64,000 nucleotides of DNA from assembly GCA_964460345.1 (NCBI GenBank), contig CAYWRO010000003.1, positions 1 to 64,000 on the forward strand, read 5' to 3'. Source of the DNA: CAYWRO01 sp964460345. Its GTDB lineage: Bacteria > Planctomycetota > Phycisphaerae > Phycisphaerales > UBA1924. Positions 1-9,004 of the stretch are shown one piece after another. The translations under genes were made by a program, and so were the position numbers. Each line of letters starts with the position of its first letter. Within the stretch, counting starts at the first letter, position 1. The notes under the pieces were generated by a model. The model was not told where the DNA came from and did not search any database. It was given only the letters and a program-made list of their open reading frames with translations.

Positions 1-100
1 GGATGGGGCGTGTTTCGTGGAGTTTCATTCGGATGGGCGAGTGCGGAGCGGGGCCGCCGGGCCGTGACGCGTCTGCGGCCCTGTATACAGTCCGCGGACC

Positions 101-1081
101 ATGGCGGAGAGGAAGAACCAGCGTCGAACGATTCGTGACGACCGCGGGCGGTTGGTCAGTCCTCTGTTTCTCCCCGACTTACAGACTTCGCCGTCGGATG
201 GCCCGCAGGCGCGCTTCGCAGAGCACATCGGCCGGTTCGATTTCGCGACGTCGAGCTGGCGTGGTGTGGCGACACTGCTGCTGCCTGCGATGTTGGCCTT
301 TGCCGTTGTGATGCCTTTGCTCAACAGGTTCCTGGGGTTGCCGAAGCTGGTTGAGGCTGCCATTGCCGGAGTGATCATTGCCACGTTCCTTGGGCTCTCG
401 GGTGCACTGTTCTGGCGCTGGTCCGGCGGTCAGATGGCCCGGACAGCGGTTCTGCATGGGCTTTGCGGCTCGTGCGGGTACACGCTCGAGGCGCTTGTGC
501 TGGGCGATGATGGATGTGTTCAGTGTCCTGAGTGTGGCGCCGCATGGCGTGCTTCGAACATCAAGCGCCCGCACTGGCGCTATCCCATCCCGAGGCTGGC
601 AGATCAGTCACTCTGGAAGCGATTCAGATCGCGGAGGATGGGAGAGGATGATTGTGGCGTCTGGGTCCAGGTTCTGGATGCGGCTCTGCTTGATCTGCCG
701 GAGGGCGTGAGAGTCGGTGTAGATCGACGGGCGGCCATACGACGCGACCTCCGTGCACGCGGGCGGGTGTGGCGGCACGTGCTTAGTACGCTCATGATCG
801 CTCCCGCCGCGTTCCTGCTCTTTGGCGCTCTCACGGCGCGAGATGGTTTCTTTCTGATCGTTGGATTGATGCTCGCGATGATCACCGCCCTGGGTGTCTG
901 GATGGTGCAGCGAGGCCTTGGTTACGTTTCGCGGCGCGGGTTCTGCAAGGTTTTGAAACTGCACGGGGTCATGCCCTGCTGCGGCGAGTCCATGGCCGGG
1001 GAGCCCGACGAGACCGGCTGCCTCACATGCTCACGCTGTGGCGCAAGGTGGCGGAGGCCCGCCCCTACGATTCGCCCATGA
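101..1081 (+). CDS. Membrane protein with two zinc ribbons
   Basis: The 326-residue product has about four hydrophobic stretches, near residues 54-75, 87-106, 227-244 and 249-269. It also has two separate zinc-ribbon-like clusters. The first has CGSCGY near residue 122 and CPECG about 20 residues later. The second lies near residues 291-318, with CC followed by CSRCG. The soluble parts between the membrane pairs presumably bind Zn(II). No enzyme motif is visible and I cannot name a function. The start at 101 is the first ATG in frame but has no clear Shine-Dalgarno sequence. The stop overlaps the next gene in an ATGA at 1078-1081, so the aldehyde dehydrogenase is probably translationally coupled to it. 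A smaller protein with one zinc ribbon and two hydrophobic segments lies at 34822-35292. Confidence 0.75.
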   Translation: MAERKNQRRTIRDDRGRLVSPLFLPDLQTSPSDGPQARFAEHIGRFDFATSSWRGVATLLLPAMLAFAVVMPLLNRFLGLPKLVEAAIAGVIIATFLGLSGALFWRWSGGQMARTAVLHGLCGSCGYTLEALVLGDDGCVQCPECGAAWRASNIKRPHWRYPIPRLADQSLWKRFRSRRMGEDDCGVWVQVLDAALLDLPEGVRVGVDRRAAIRRDLRARGRVWRHVLSTLMIAPAAFLLFGALTARDGFFLIVGLMLAMITALGVWMVQRGLGYVSRRGFCKVLKLHGVMPCCGESMAGEPDETGCLTCSRCGARWRRPAPTIRP

Positions 1082-2742
1082 GCGAGACGAACGCCCCCTC
1101 GACAGACCTGGCAACACTCACCGACGGCCACACGCAGGCGGATTCCGCGGCGGCGTCCGAGCCTGATCGGACGTCGGCACGCGTGATCGTTGCAGACCCC
1201 GGGCTGGCGTTTGGGCTTAAGTGGGAGTACGCGCCGGCGCCCGAGACGACCAGGGTCCAGATCGCGCGGCGGTACGGGCACTTCATCGATGGCAAGTGGA
1301 CGGAACCGCGAGGGGAAGGGACAAAGGGCAAGAAGGAGCTTGGTGGGTACTTTGCGACGGTGAATCCCGCGACGGAGATCACGCTCTCGGAGGTTGCCCG
1401 GGGGTCAGCAGCGGATGTGGACGCGGCAGTGAAGGCCGCGCGCAAAGCGCTAACGAAGTGGGCGCGACTGCCGGCGGCGGAACGCGCCAAGTTCCTGTAC
1501 CGGATCGCGCGGCGGATCCAGGAGCGGGCCCGTGAACTGGCCGTGCTGGAGACGATGGACGGCGGCAAGCCGATCAAGGAGTCGCGCGACGTCGATGTGC
1601 CGCTCGCTGCGCAGCACTTCTTCTATCACGCGGGGTGGTGCGATAAGCTGCAGTATGCGTTTCCCGGATGTGGAGAAGGCGGCCCTAAACCCGTTGGCGT
1701 GTGTGGGCAGATCATCCCCTGGAACTTCCCGCTGTTGATGGCGGCGTGGAAGCTCGCGCCGGCGCTGGCGTGCGGCAATACGTGCGTGCTCAAGCCGGCG
1801 GAGACGACGCCGCTGACGGCCCTGCGTCTGGCGGAGATGTTTGAGGAAGTCGGCCTGCCGCCGGGGGTGGTGAACATTGTCACCGGCGACGGTACTGCGG
1901 GAGCGGCCCTTGTGGAGCACAAGGGTGTCGACAAGATTGCGTTCACGGGCTCGACAGAAGTCGGGAAGCGGATCGCCGCGGCGACCGCGGGCACCGGCAA
2001 GAAGCTCACGCTCGAACTGGGCGGCAAGAGCGCGAACATCATCTTCGAAGACGCCAGCATCGATCAGGCGATCGAGGGAATCATCCAGGGGATCTACTTC
2101 AACCAGGGCCACGTCTGCTGCGCCGGGAGCCGGCTGTTCGTGCAGGAGAGTGTGCGCGACGAGGTGGTGGCGAAGCTGATGGTTCGCATGGCGTCGCTGC
2201 GCGTGGGGGATCCGCTGGATAAGAACACCGATGTGGGCGCGATCAACTCGCGCGAGCAGCTTGACCGGATCCAGAGGTATCTGGAAGTGGGGCAGCGCGA
2301 GGGGGCGGAGCTGCATGTGCCAGGGGAAGGCGCCGCCGCGGCAGATCAGCAGAGCAACTCAGAGAACCAGATTGCCGCGCTCGTTCGGGCCGGCCTGCCG
2401 GAGCGCGGCTACTGGTGCCGACCCTGCTTCTTCTCCGGTGTTCAACCAAGCCACACGATTGCGCGGGAAGAGATCTTCGGCCCCGTTCTGGCCGTCATGA
2501 CCTTTCGCACCCCGGAAGAGGCGCTCACGCGCGCCAACAACTCCCCGTACGGGCTCGCCGCGGGTGTCTGGACGGACAAGGGCAGCAAAATCTTCGAGAT
2601 TGCCCGACGCCTCGACGCCGGCGTCGTCTGGTGCAACACCTACAACAAGTTCGACGCGGCCAGCCCCTTCGGCGGCTTCAAGGAGAGCGGCTTCGGGCGT
2701 GAAGGTGGGATGCAGGGATTGCGAGGGTATCTGCGCGTGTGA
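1078..2742 (+). CDS. NAD(P)-dependent aldehyde dehydrogenase
   Basis: This 554-residue protein belongs to the aldehyde dehydrogenase superfamily, which oxidises aldehydes to carboxylates with NAD(P)+. Visible motifs are PWNFP near residue 214, the coenzyme motif FTGSTEVGK, LELGGKSAN carrying the general-base Glu near residue 312, and GHVCCAGSR carrying the catalytic Cys near residue 347. EEIFGPVL and the C-terminal PFGGFKESGFGRE are also present. I chose ATG 1078 because it overlaps the upstream stop in ATGA. The frame opens earlier at 1027, inside the upstream gene. The protein is longer than the usual 480-500 residues. It has an N-terminal extension of about 60 residues and an insert of about 20 residues just before the ERGYW segment (nt about 2326-2400). 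The substrate cannot be read from the sequence. Confidence 0.92.
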   Translation: MSETNAPSTDLATLTDGHTQADSAAASEPDRTSARVIVADPGLAFGLKWEYAPAPETTRVQIARRYGHFIDGKWTEPRGEGTKGKKELGGYFATVNPATEITLSEVARGSAADVDAAVKAARKALTKWARLPAAERAKFLYRIARRIQERARELAVLETMDGGKPIKESRDVDVPLAAQHFFYHAGWCDKLQYAFPGCGEGGPKPVGVCGQIIPWNFPLLMAAWKLAPALACGNTCVLKPAETTPLTALRLAEMFEEVGLPPGVVNIVTGDGTAGAALVEHKGVDKIAFTGSTEVGKRIAAATAGTGKKLTLELGGKSANIIFEDASIDQAIEGIIQGIYFNQGHVCCAGSRLFVQESVRDEVVAKLMVRMASLRVGDPLDKNTDVGAINSREQLDRIQRYLEVGQREGAELHVPGEGAAAADQQSNSENQIAALVRAGLPERGYWCRPCFFSGVQPSHTIAREEIFGPVLAVMTFRTPEEALTRANNSPYGLAAGVWTDKGSKIFEIARRLDAGVVWCNTYNKFDAASPFGGFKESGFGREGGMQGLRGYLRV

Positions 2743-2785
2743 GTGGCGCCGTCTCCGGCGCGCGCTGCAGACGACGCGGTCATCT

Positions 2786-4609
2786 TCAGGATCCGGCCGG
2801 AACCTCCGCCGGCTCAGCGGCAGGGGCGTCGACGCCCACCGGCGCAGCATCGTTCAGCGCTGTCGGCTCGCTTGTCGTTTCACCTTCGGCCGGCTGAGCG
2901 GCCTCTGCCCTCTCGCCCTGCTGATGCGCATGCGTCTCGGCCGGCGTGTCAGCCGCTGGCGCACGCGATGGCTGTTGGTCGGCCTGCTGCTGACCGCGTT
3001 CCGCCACGCCGCGGCGGGTCGGCGCTCCGATTCGCGCCAGCTTGCCTTCGCTGTTGCGCTCGAGTCCAACCGCGGCGAGCTCTTCGTCGCTGTATTCGCG
3101 TCCGAGGATCTCGCCTGCATCGGGCTGGCGGAGAAGGACCAGTTCGCCTTCCTCGAGCCCGGTGGCGATCTCCGCCATCTGCTCGCTGCGCCGGCCGACC
3201 TTGACGGGGCGCTTCACGAACTTCGAGCCCTGTGGCACAAAGACGTACTGCAGCGGCCCTTCGCTGAAGACAGCCTGGATCGGCACGGCCAGCGCATCCT
3301 CAACGCGGCCCATGACGATCTCCGTCTCGCACCGCATTGAGGGCTTCAGGCGTGAGTCCTCCATGCCGGAGGTGTCCAACAGAATGCGGACGGTGTACTC
3401 GCGTCGATTCGGATCACGCCAGCCGCCCGTCTCCGCCAGCACGCCGATGTCAAAGACGTCGCCGAAAAAGAGCGAGCGGCCGAGCGCATCGATCTCCACG
3501 TTCGCACGCTGTCCCGGCCGGATGCGCGAGACGAGGCTCTCGTGGACCCTCACGCTGGCGATCATCTGACTGGTGTCAGGCAGGATGATGATCAGTTCGT
3601 TCGGATGAACCTCTGAGCCGATCTGCCACGGGCCGTCGTCGTTGCCGCGGCGGCCGCCGCGCTCCATGCTGGTGGAGTAGACGACGAGGCCGTCGGAAGG
3701 GGCGGTGATCGTTGAGGCGGCAAGCTGAGCGTTCAGATCCGCAAGCTTGCTGGCCCGCAGGTCAAACTGCCGCTGCTTGTTCAGCAGGTCTGCCTCTTTG
3801 CTCGCCAGATAGCTTGCGTTCTGGCGCTCGACGCGGTCCAACTCCGCCTCAGCCTCGGTCAGGTCCGAGCGCCGCTGGCGTTCATCCTTCGGCTGCTGAT
3901 ACTGCTCATAGATTGCCTTCGCCAGTTCGGCCTTGGAAAGTTCAGCCCTGGCCCTGTCGAGGGCGATCCGGTCCTGTTCAAGCTGGTCCTTGCTGTAAAA
4001 GCCCTCGGCCAGAAGCTGTTCGCTTCGTGCGAAGCGTTCGCTGAGACGCTTGTACTCCTTCTCCGCAGTCTCAAGCCCGAGCTTCAGATCCTGCTTCATC
4101 TGCTCGTGCTCGCCCTGGAGCCACTGCTGAAACGAGAGACTGGCCAGCTCGACCGCCAGTTGGGCCTGGCGGTACGCCGAGTCGTTCTCACTCTGCTGGA
4201 TGGCCAGGGCTTCACGCGCGGCGATCAACTCCGCCCGCGCAGTCTCCACGCGCAGTTCCTCTTCGGCGATCTCATCCCGCAGCGCATCGGCGTTCAGTCG
4301 GACGAGCAGATCGCCTTTCCGAACCAGCGAGCCCTCGGGAACAATCTCGACCACCGTGGAGGAGGATTCAAGCTTGCTGCGGATCTCCACCTGGCGGAGT
4401 GCTTCGAGCTCGCCATTGGCGGTTGTCGTCATGTCAAACGCGCGGCGGGTGACGGTGTACCGGTCGAGCGTCACGCCGTCCTTGTCGCCCTTGCCGCGAA
4501 CACCCGCCACCGCCAGGGCAATCAGCCCCAGCGCGGCGACCGCCGCGACGACCACGATCACCGTCGGCAGCGTTGCGCCCCGCCGTCTCCGTCTGTCAGC
4601 CATCCCCAT
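2786..4609 (-). CDS. HlyD/MacA-type periplasmic adaptor (membrane-fusion protein)
   Basis: About 607 residues. A basic N-terminus (RRRRR) is followed by one membrane span near residues 12-35. Then come a biotinyl-lipoyl half-domain (GSLVRKGDLLVRL), a long coiled-coil hairpin rich in E, A, Q and K (roughly residues 110-300), the second lipoyl half (STITAPSDGLVVY), and beta-barrel and membrane-proximal domains. This is the order seen in MacA/HlyD adaptors, which link an inner-membrane pump to an outer-membrane duct. A C-terminal tail of about 90 residues is rich in A, P, E and Q and looks disordered. The frame opens with GTG at 4612. I prefer ATG 4609, which has a GGGG run about 7 nt upstream; ATG 4603 is also possible. 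No ABC permease or outer-membrane factor is adjacent. The gene is convergent with the aldehyde dehydrogenase. Confidence 0.85.
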   Translation of the reverse strand: MGMADRRRRRGATLPTVIVVVAAVAALGLIALAVAGVRGKGDKDGVTLDRYTVTRRAFDMTTTANGELEALRQVEIRSKLESSSTVVEIVPEGSLVRKGDLLVRLNADALRDEIAEEELRVETARAELIAAREALAIQQSENDSAYRQAQLAVELASLSFQQWLQGEHEQMKQDLKLGLETAEKEYKRLSERFARSEQLLAEGFYSKDQLEQDRIALDRARAELSKAELAKAIYEQYQQPKDERQRRSDLTEAEAELDRVERQNASYLASKEADLLNKQRQFDLRASKLADLNAQLAASTITAPSDGLVVYSTSMERGGRRGNDDGPWQIGSEVHPNELIIILPDTSQMIASVRVHESLVSRIRPGQRANVEIDALGRSLFFGDVFDIGVLAETGGWRDPNRREYTVRILLDTSGMEDSRLKPSMRCETEIVMGRVEDALAVPIQAVFSEGPLQYVFVPQGSKFVKRPVKVGRRSEQMAEIATGLEEGELVLLRQPDAGEILGREYSDEELAAVGLERNSEGKLARIGAPTRRGVAERGQQQADQQPSRAPAADTPAETHAHQQGERAEAAQPAEGETTSEPTALNDAAPVGVDAPAAEPAEVPAGS

Positions 4610-4698
4610 CACATCAACCCCAGTCGTTGTACGATCAATCTGCGGAGCCCCCCTGAATCTCCCCCCTTGAACCGCTGACGCGGACGATGGTTCCGATT

Positions 4699-4714
4699 GG
4701 TCTAAGTGTAGACC
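4699..4714. promoter_or_regulatory. Inverted repeat upstream of the futalosine-hydrolase-like gene
   Basis: Perfect 6-bp arms GGTCTA and TAGACC are separated by AGTG. The element lies 23 bp upstream of the ATG at 4738 and in the divergent spacer with the adaptor gene at 2786-4609. It could be a small operator or an mRNA hairpin. Its presence is a modest argument for starting the downstream gene at 4738 rather than at the in-frame ATG 4687. Confidence 0.3.
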
Positions 4715-4737
4715 CCACCGATGGTTTCGCTATTCCG

Positions 4738-5505
4738 ATGAGCACCACAAGACCCGATCAGACTGCCGAGCGGCTTACTCTGGGCCGCCGCAAGGTCCTT
4801 CTGGCTGCAGCCGCGCCCCGGGAGGCCGCTGCCGCTCTTGCTCTGGCCGGAGAACCGGCTCAGGCAGGCCGTGAGGCGGCCGCCGCCGACGCCGGGAGCC
4901 AGTGGCGGTGGCGGCTCGCGCCCATTAATGAGCACTTTGACGTCGTAATGACCGGGGTCGGCAAGGTCAACGCCGCGGCGGGCGTTCTGGAGGCGCTTGA
5001 TCCGGCTCGTCACGGGGCGGTGCTGAGCATCGGGGTTGCCGGCGCCCTGCCAGGCAGCGGGCTGCAGGTGGGCCAGGTCGTCGCGGCGACCTCAAGTGTG
5101 TACGCGGATGAGGGGGTGGAGACGGATGGCGGATTCCTGACGCTAGACGACATCGGGTTTCCTGCCGGCCCCTTTTCAGGGGGGGTGGTGCCCGTCGATT
5201 CTGGCCTGCTTGCGTGGCTTGCTCCCGTGGCGGATGCGTGTGGTTCTGTCGCGACGGTCTCTACGTGCTCGGGAACGGATCTTCGGGCCGCGGTTGTGGA
5301 GCAGCGGACCGGAGCCATCGCCGAGGCAATGGAGGGGGCCGCCATCGGCCACGTCCTGGCCCGCCGGTACCCGGGGCTGCCTTTCGGCGAGTTGCGAGCC
5401 ATCAGCAATCGGACGGGCCGGCGTGAGGCGCAGGGCTGGAACCTGGAGCTTGGCCTGCAGCGACTGAGTGAGGCCCTTCGTCGGCTGGATGCCACGTTCC
5501 GATAA
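4738..5505 (+). CDS. mqnB: Futalosine hydrolase-like nucleosidase (MqnB family)
   Basis: The product belongs to the phosphorylase/nucleosidase superfamily. The futalosine-hydrolase signature is visible: MTGVGKVNAA near the middle of the N-terminal half, GVAGALPGSGLQVGQVV, EAMEGAAIGHV carrying the purine/ribose-contacting Met-Glu, and FGELRAISNRTGRR. MqnB cleaves futalosine to dehypoxanthine futalosine and hypoxanthine in the alternative menaquinone pathway. From ATG 4738 the protein has 255 residues, slightly above the usual 220-240. An in-frame ATG at 4687 would add 17 residues that do not resemble the family. Neither start has a clear Shine-Dalgarno sequence. No other mqn gene is in the window; ubiX at 28198-28842 could support a related decarboxylation step. 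Confidence 0.78.
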   Translation: MSTTRPDQTAERLTLGRRKVLLAAAAPREAAAALALAGEPAQAGREAAAADAGSQWRWRLAPINEHFDVVMTGVGKVNAAAGVLEALDPARHGAVLSIGVAGALPGSGLQVGQVVAATSSVYADEGVETDGGFLTLDDIGFPAGPFSGGVVPVDSGLLAWLAPVADACGSVATVSTCSGTDLRAAVVEQRTGAIAEAMEGAAIGHVLARRYPGLPFGELRAISNRTGRREAQGWNLELGLQRLSEALRRLDATFR

Positions 5506-5690
5506 CTTGCGCTGCCGGTCCCCTGCCGCGGTCACCTTGGCGATTTTTGCCCGGCTTGCGCAGGCCCGGTGGCCGTCAGGAGCCGCACCTTCGGTAGAGC
5601 GCCTCAATCGCCTCCTCAGTTCAGCCGATGACGGACGGGAGAAGGGGAAGACCCCCTGACCTTGTTCCATCTGGCTGGAGGCCGCCGGAG

Positions 5691-6869
5691 ATGCCGCTGA
5701 AGAAACTCACCTCGAAGCTGTTTACCAAGGTGACTCCACCGATTGCTGTCGATCTGGGTGTGAAGGTCATGAAGGTGTTGCAGGTGTCGTTCGGCGCGGA
5801 GCCCGCGCTGATCGCCGCCGCGGAGCACGAGATCCCGGACGACATCAGCGCTGATGGGAACGCCCGGTTTGACTATCAACTCGAAACGCTTCCCGAGCTT
5901 CTGAGGAAGGGCGGCTTCGAGGGGAAGCGTGTGGTTTGCGGCATTCCTGCCGCGATGATGTTCTGCAAGCACATGCGGTTTGCCCGGACGGACGGGGTGC
6001 CGCTTTCGGAGATGGCCCGGACGGCCGTGTCGGCTGAGATCGGCTGCCATCCCGATGCGCTGGTGTACCGCCAGATCGAAGTCGGGGACGTCGGCGGCGG
6101 GGCGGCCAGCGGCGCCAAGCAGGAGGTCATCTGCCTGGCAACGAGGCGGGACTTCGTCAACCGGATCATGAAAACGCTCGGCGCTGCGCGGCTCGAGCCG
6201 GTGGGTCTGCACCCGGAACCGGTGGCGATGCTGCACGGCTATGACCGCGTGACGCGGACGAAGGAAGATGAAGATCGAACGGTGATGTACCTGGATCTCG
6301 GTGCGGGCACGACGCAGGTGCTGCTCATGCACAACGGCAAACTGCGATTTGCGAAGACGATCCACGTCGCCGGCATTCACCTGGATCATGCGATTTCGAA
6401 GCAGATGGGTTGTTCCCTGCTGCAGGCGCGGTCGCGCCGGCTTGCGTCATCGGACCTGTGCCAGCGGGCCGGCGTGCGGCCGGTGCCGGCCGCCATCCCC
6501 GGCGGCGATGGATCCGACCTCGAGGAGTTCGACACGGAGGATGTAAAGCCGTCACGGTTGAAGCCGACCATCGACCTGTCGGAACAGCTTGAAACCATGA
6601 CGGACGAGATCCTGATGTGCCTGCGGTACTACGAGTCGGTGTTTCCGGGAGCGCGGGCCGAGCGGGCGGTGTTCGTTGGCGGCGAGGCGCGGCACCGGCC
6701 GCTGTGCGAATACGTCGCCAGGCGGCTGCGGATGCCGGCCCAGGTAGCCGATCCTCTTTCGAAGCTCAGCAGGAACGGCAAGGAGCCGTGCGACGGGCTG
6801 GACCTGACAGCGCCGCAGCCGGGATGGGCTGTGGCATACGCCCTGGCGATGTGTCCGACAGATGTGTGA
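5691..6869 (+). CDS. pilM: PilM-like actin-fold pilus/secretion platform protein
   Basis: This 392-residue protein has the actin/FtsA-like fold signatures of PilM. They are IAVDLGVKVMKVLQ at residues about 17-30, MYLDLGAGTTQVLL near residue 200 (phosphate-2 loop) and AVFVGGEARHRPLCEYV near residue 325 (adenosine motif). PilM is cytoplasmic and binds the N-terminus of PilN, linking the inner-membrane complex to the assembly ATPase. A segment of about 40 residues (nt about 6430-6560) between the phosphate-2 motif and the C-terminal half is poorly family-like. I chose ATG 5691, which has GGAGG at 5677-5681; the frame is open back to 5628. It is the first gene of a five-gene run ending with the GspE/PilB ATPase. 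Confidence 0.85.
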   Translation: MPLKKLTSKLFTKVTPPIAVDLGVKVMKVLQVSFGAEPALIAAAEHEIPDDISADGNARFDYQLETLPELLRKGGFEGKRVVCGIPAAMMFCKHMRFARTDGVPLSEMARTAVSAEIGCHPDALVYRQIEVGDVGGGAASGAKQEVICLATRRDFVNRIMKTLGAARLEPVGLHPEPVAMLHGYDRVTRTKEDEDRTVMYLDLGAGTTQVLLMHNGKLRFAKTIHVAGIHLDHAISKQMGCSLLQARSRRLASSDLCQRAGVRPVPAAIPGGDGSDLEEFDTEDVKPSRLKPTIDLSEQLETMTDEILMCLRYYESVFPGARAERAVFVGGEARHRPLCEYVARRLRMPAQVADPLSKLSRNGKEPCDGLDLTAPQPGWAVAYALAMCPTDV

Positions 6870-6925
6870 AGCAGAGACGGATCGCCCGGGCCCCGGCGGG
6901 CCTGGGACGATGAAGGAAATGAGCA

Positions 6926-7741
6926 ATGCACATGCACGGCAAACGACCTGAACAGAGCAGTCAATCCTTCCTGCCGGAGGACTACCTTCAGCAGCGTGCT
7001 GATCGACGGATGGGGTTCATCACGCTCGCCCTGTTCTGCATCATCATGTTCGGCGTAATCGGCGCGTTCTTCTGGACGAATCGGGAATGGAAAGAGGTCC
7101 GCGCGGCCCAGCATCGCGTGAACCTCGAGTACACGGCCGAGGCGCAGAAGATCGAGCAGCTCAAGGTGCTTGAGGCCCAGAAGGCGGAGATGCTCGACAA
7201 GGCGGAGATCATGTCCGCCCTGAAGGAGAGGGTGCCGCGGTCCATTCTGCTGGCCGAACTGATCAACCGCATGCCCGCGCAGCTCACGCTCTCCGAGTTC
7301 AAGCTGACCAGCAAGCGCGTTCGCGAGGCGCCTCCGCCCAAGGAATCATCCAAGCCGAAGTCGCTGGCCATCGGCAAGCCGATTGCACAGCAGAAGAAAG
7401 AGCCGGAGCGGCCCAAGCCGATTCCGCCCAAGTACGAGTTCCGCATTGAACTGATCGGACTGGCGGCCACGGACAACGAGGTGGCCGACTATCACGCCGC
7501 GCTGCAGGGGTGCGAGCTCCTGGCGGACGTCGAACTGCTCTTCTCCGGACACGTGATCATCGACGAGGTGGGCATGAGAAAGTTCCGGATTGAGGCTCGA
7601 ATTCGTGACGATGCGGACGCCCGGCACATCGAGCCGCTGCAGAAGCCGCGCCTGGCTGGACTGCCGACGGCCCACACGACCACCATCGACGGCAAGGACC
7701 AGAAGCCGGAGATTGCGAACGCCGCGCCGCGGCAGGAGTAA
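6926..7741 (+). CDS. pilN: PilN-like inner-membrane platform protein
   Basis: 271 residues with a short cytoplasmic N-terminus (SFLPEDYLQQRADRR, a conserved-looking PilM-contact type motif), one membrane span near residues 30-52, and a coiled coil (residues about 55-105). The periplasmic part is interrupted by a Pro/Lys-rich linker (residues about 135-170). A ferredoxin-like domain follows, with the strand pattern YEFRIELIGLA and FRIEARI. This matches PilN, which pairs with PilO through the coiled coil. The start has GAAGGAAATGAG just upstream. The C-terminal 35 residues look disordered. It lies 56 bp after pilM and 5 bp before the pilO-like gene. Confidence 0.8.
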   Translation: MHMHGKRPEQSSQSFLPEDYLQQRADRRMGFITLALFCIIMFGVIGAFFWTNREWKEVRAAQHRVNLEYTAEAQKIEQLKVLEAQKAEMLDKAEIMSALKERVPRSILLAELINRMPAQLTLSEFKLTSKRVREAPPPKESSKPKSLAIGKPIAQQKKEPERPKPIPPKYEFRIELIGLAATDNEVADYHAALQGCELLADVELLFSGHVIIDEVGMRKFRIEARIRDDADARHIEPLQKPRLAGLPTAHTTTIDGKDQKPEIANAAPRQE

Positions 7742-7746
7742 AGACG

Positions 7747-8289
7747 ATGACATTCTCCATTCGACAGTTCTTCTTCTTTGCGGTCCTGCTGGCGGTGCCG
7801 ATCGCCTCGTACATCCTGGTGTTCAAGCCACGGAACGAGGAGATGGATAAGGCGAGGCAGCAGATCGCGCACAAGACGGCCATGCTCGAGAAGCTGCGGC
7901 AGGCGACCAACCGCACCGAGGACCTGCAGCGCGCCAACGAGGAGGTTCGCGAGACCATCGATGCGTTCGAGGCGCGCCTACCGACCCGCAAGGAGATGGA
8001 CGCCGTGTTGCGACAGGTCGCGACGATCGCCGAGCAGAACAACCTGCGGGTGCCGGAGTTCAAGAAGTCGGACAAGTCCTCGACGGCGGGGCTGGCCCTT
8101 GAGCAGCCGCTGGAGATCAAGATCGAAGGAAACTTCGACGGGTTCTACCAGTTCCTGCTCGAACTGGAGCAGTTGCCGCGAATCACCCGGATGACAGACC
8201 TGAGCCTCAAGCGGAGCGACAAGAAGGACGGCGACATGGCGTCGGAGTTCGTCCTCAGCGTGTACTACCAGGGCGATGGGAGCCAGTAA
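7747..8289 (+). CDS. pilO: PilO-like inner-membrane platform protein
   Basis: 180 residues: one N-terminal membrane span (FFFFAVLLAVPIASYILVF), a long heptad-rich helix (residues about 30-85), LPTRKEMDAVLRQVATIAEQ and then a C-terminal ferredoxin-like domain. The motif LEIKIEGNFDGFYQFLLELEQLPRI is close to the PilO consensus. PilO forms heterodimers with PilN in the periplasm and helps join the inner-membrane complex to the secretin through PilP. GGAG at 7735-7738 is correctly spaced for ATG 7747. The stop overlaps the next start by one base at 8289. Confidence 0.85.
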   Translation: MTFSIRQFFFFAVLLAVPIASYILVFKPRNEEMDKARQQIAHKTAMLEKLRQATNRTEDLQRANEEVRETIDAFEARLPTRKEMDAVLRQVATIAEQNNLRVPEFKKSDKSSTAGLALEQPLEIKIEGNFDGFYQFLLELEQLPRITRMTDLSLKRSDKKDGDMASEFVLSVYYQGDGSQ

Positions 8290-9002
8290 TGATGAATGAT
8301 CCCAACAGTGTCGGACTTGTTCAGGCGGGTGAAGAGAATGCTCTGTCGACCGAGCCCGCCGACGGCGGTCAGGCGATGCGCATCGACATGCTGGGCGGCG
8401 AGGGCGGAGAGTCCGTCATCGAAGCGCCGGCACGTCCCAAGATTCCGCCGTACGTGCTCATGCTGGGCGTGCTCATTCTGGCGTCCGCCGCCGTGCTTTT
8501 CGGCATGCGCAAGCTCGGAACGAGCGCCGGCGTGCTCACGGACGCAGGGCCGGAGATCGCCTATGACGTGACCAAGCAGGTCGGCGACGTCACTCAGGAG
8601 CATCGCCAGGCGCTGGCGCAGCTCCGCGGCGACCACAACGTCGGCCAGGTCCCGGTCGAGCACGTCCAGAAGAACCCATTTGAACTTGACAGCATGCTTC
8701 CGGCCCCCGTGGAGGCGCCGACGAACGACCAGAAGGAGTCGGAGGAAGAAAAGCGGGCTCGCGAGCTCAAGACCCGCATCGTCAACTCGTACAAGACGCT
8801 CCGCGTGCAGGCGCTCGTCGGCGGATCGAACCCCGTCGCCAAGATCAACGACAGCCTGTATCGCGTCGGTGATCGTGTCTCCGGCGTCTTCGTCGTCACG
8901 GCCATTCACGGCCGCGAGGTCGAGTTGAAGGGTGACGACGGCGAGACCTACCTGGTTGAGATGGAATCAGCGTCCCAGTCCTGGGGCGCGGGTGGAAACT
9001 GA
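8289..9002 (+). CDS. PilP-like membrane-anchored protein
   Basis: 237 residues. About 53 mainly acidic cytoplasmic residues are followed by one span (PPYVLMLGVLILASAAVLFGM) and a Glu/Lys-rich linker (residues about 145-165). A small C-terminal beta domain has the pattern YRVGDRVSGVFVVTAIHGRE. That pattern resembles the PilP/GspC homology-region fold, which contacts PilN/PilO and the secretin. Real PilP is usually a lipoprotein; this one has a transmembrane anchor instead, so GspC is also a valid comparison. The start ATG at 8289 overlaps the pilO stop by one base. Two bases separate its stop from the GTG start of the ATPase gene. Assignment is by domain pattern and gene order. Confidence 0.62.
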   Translation: MMNDPNSVGLVQAGEENALSTEPADGGQAMRIDMLGGEGGESVIEAPARPKIPPYVLMLGVLILASAAVLFGMRKLGTSAGVLTDAGPEIAYDVTKQVGDVTQEHRQALAQLRGDHNVGQVPVEHVQKNPFELDSMLPAPVEAPTNDQKESEEEKRARELKTRIVNSYKTLRVQALVGGSNPVAKINDSLYRVGDRVSGVFVVTAIHGREVELKGDDGETYLVEMESASQSWGAGGN

Positions 9003-9004
9003 AC

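Noticed and set aside
3..311. 102-codon frame at the left edge
   Set aside because: It overlaps the zinc-ribbon membrane gene in another frame and is an Arg/Ser-rich shadow.
2326..2410. Possible frameshift in the aldehyde dehydrogenase gene
   Set aside because: The insert keeps the frame and family motifs resume directly after it, so it is an in-frame insertion.
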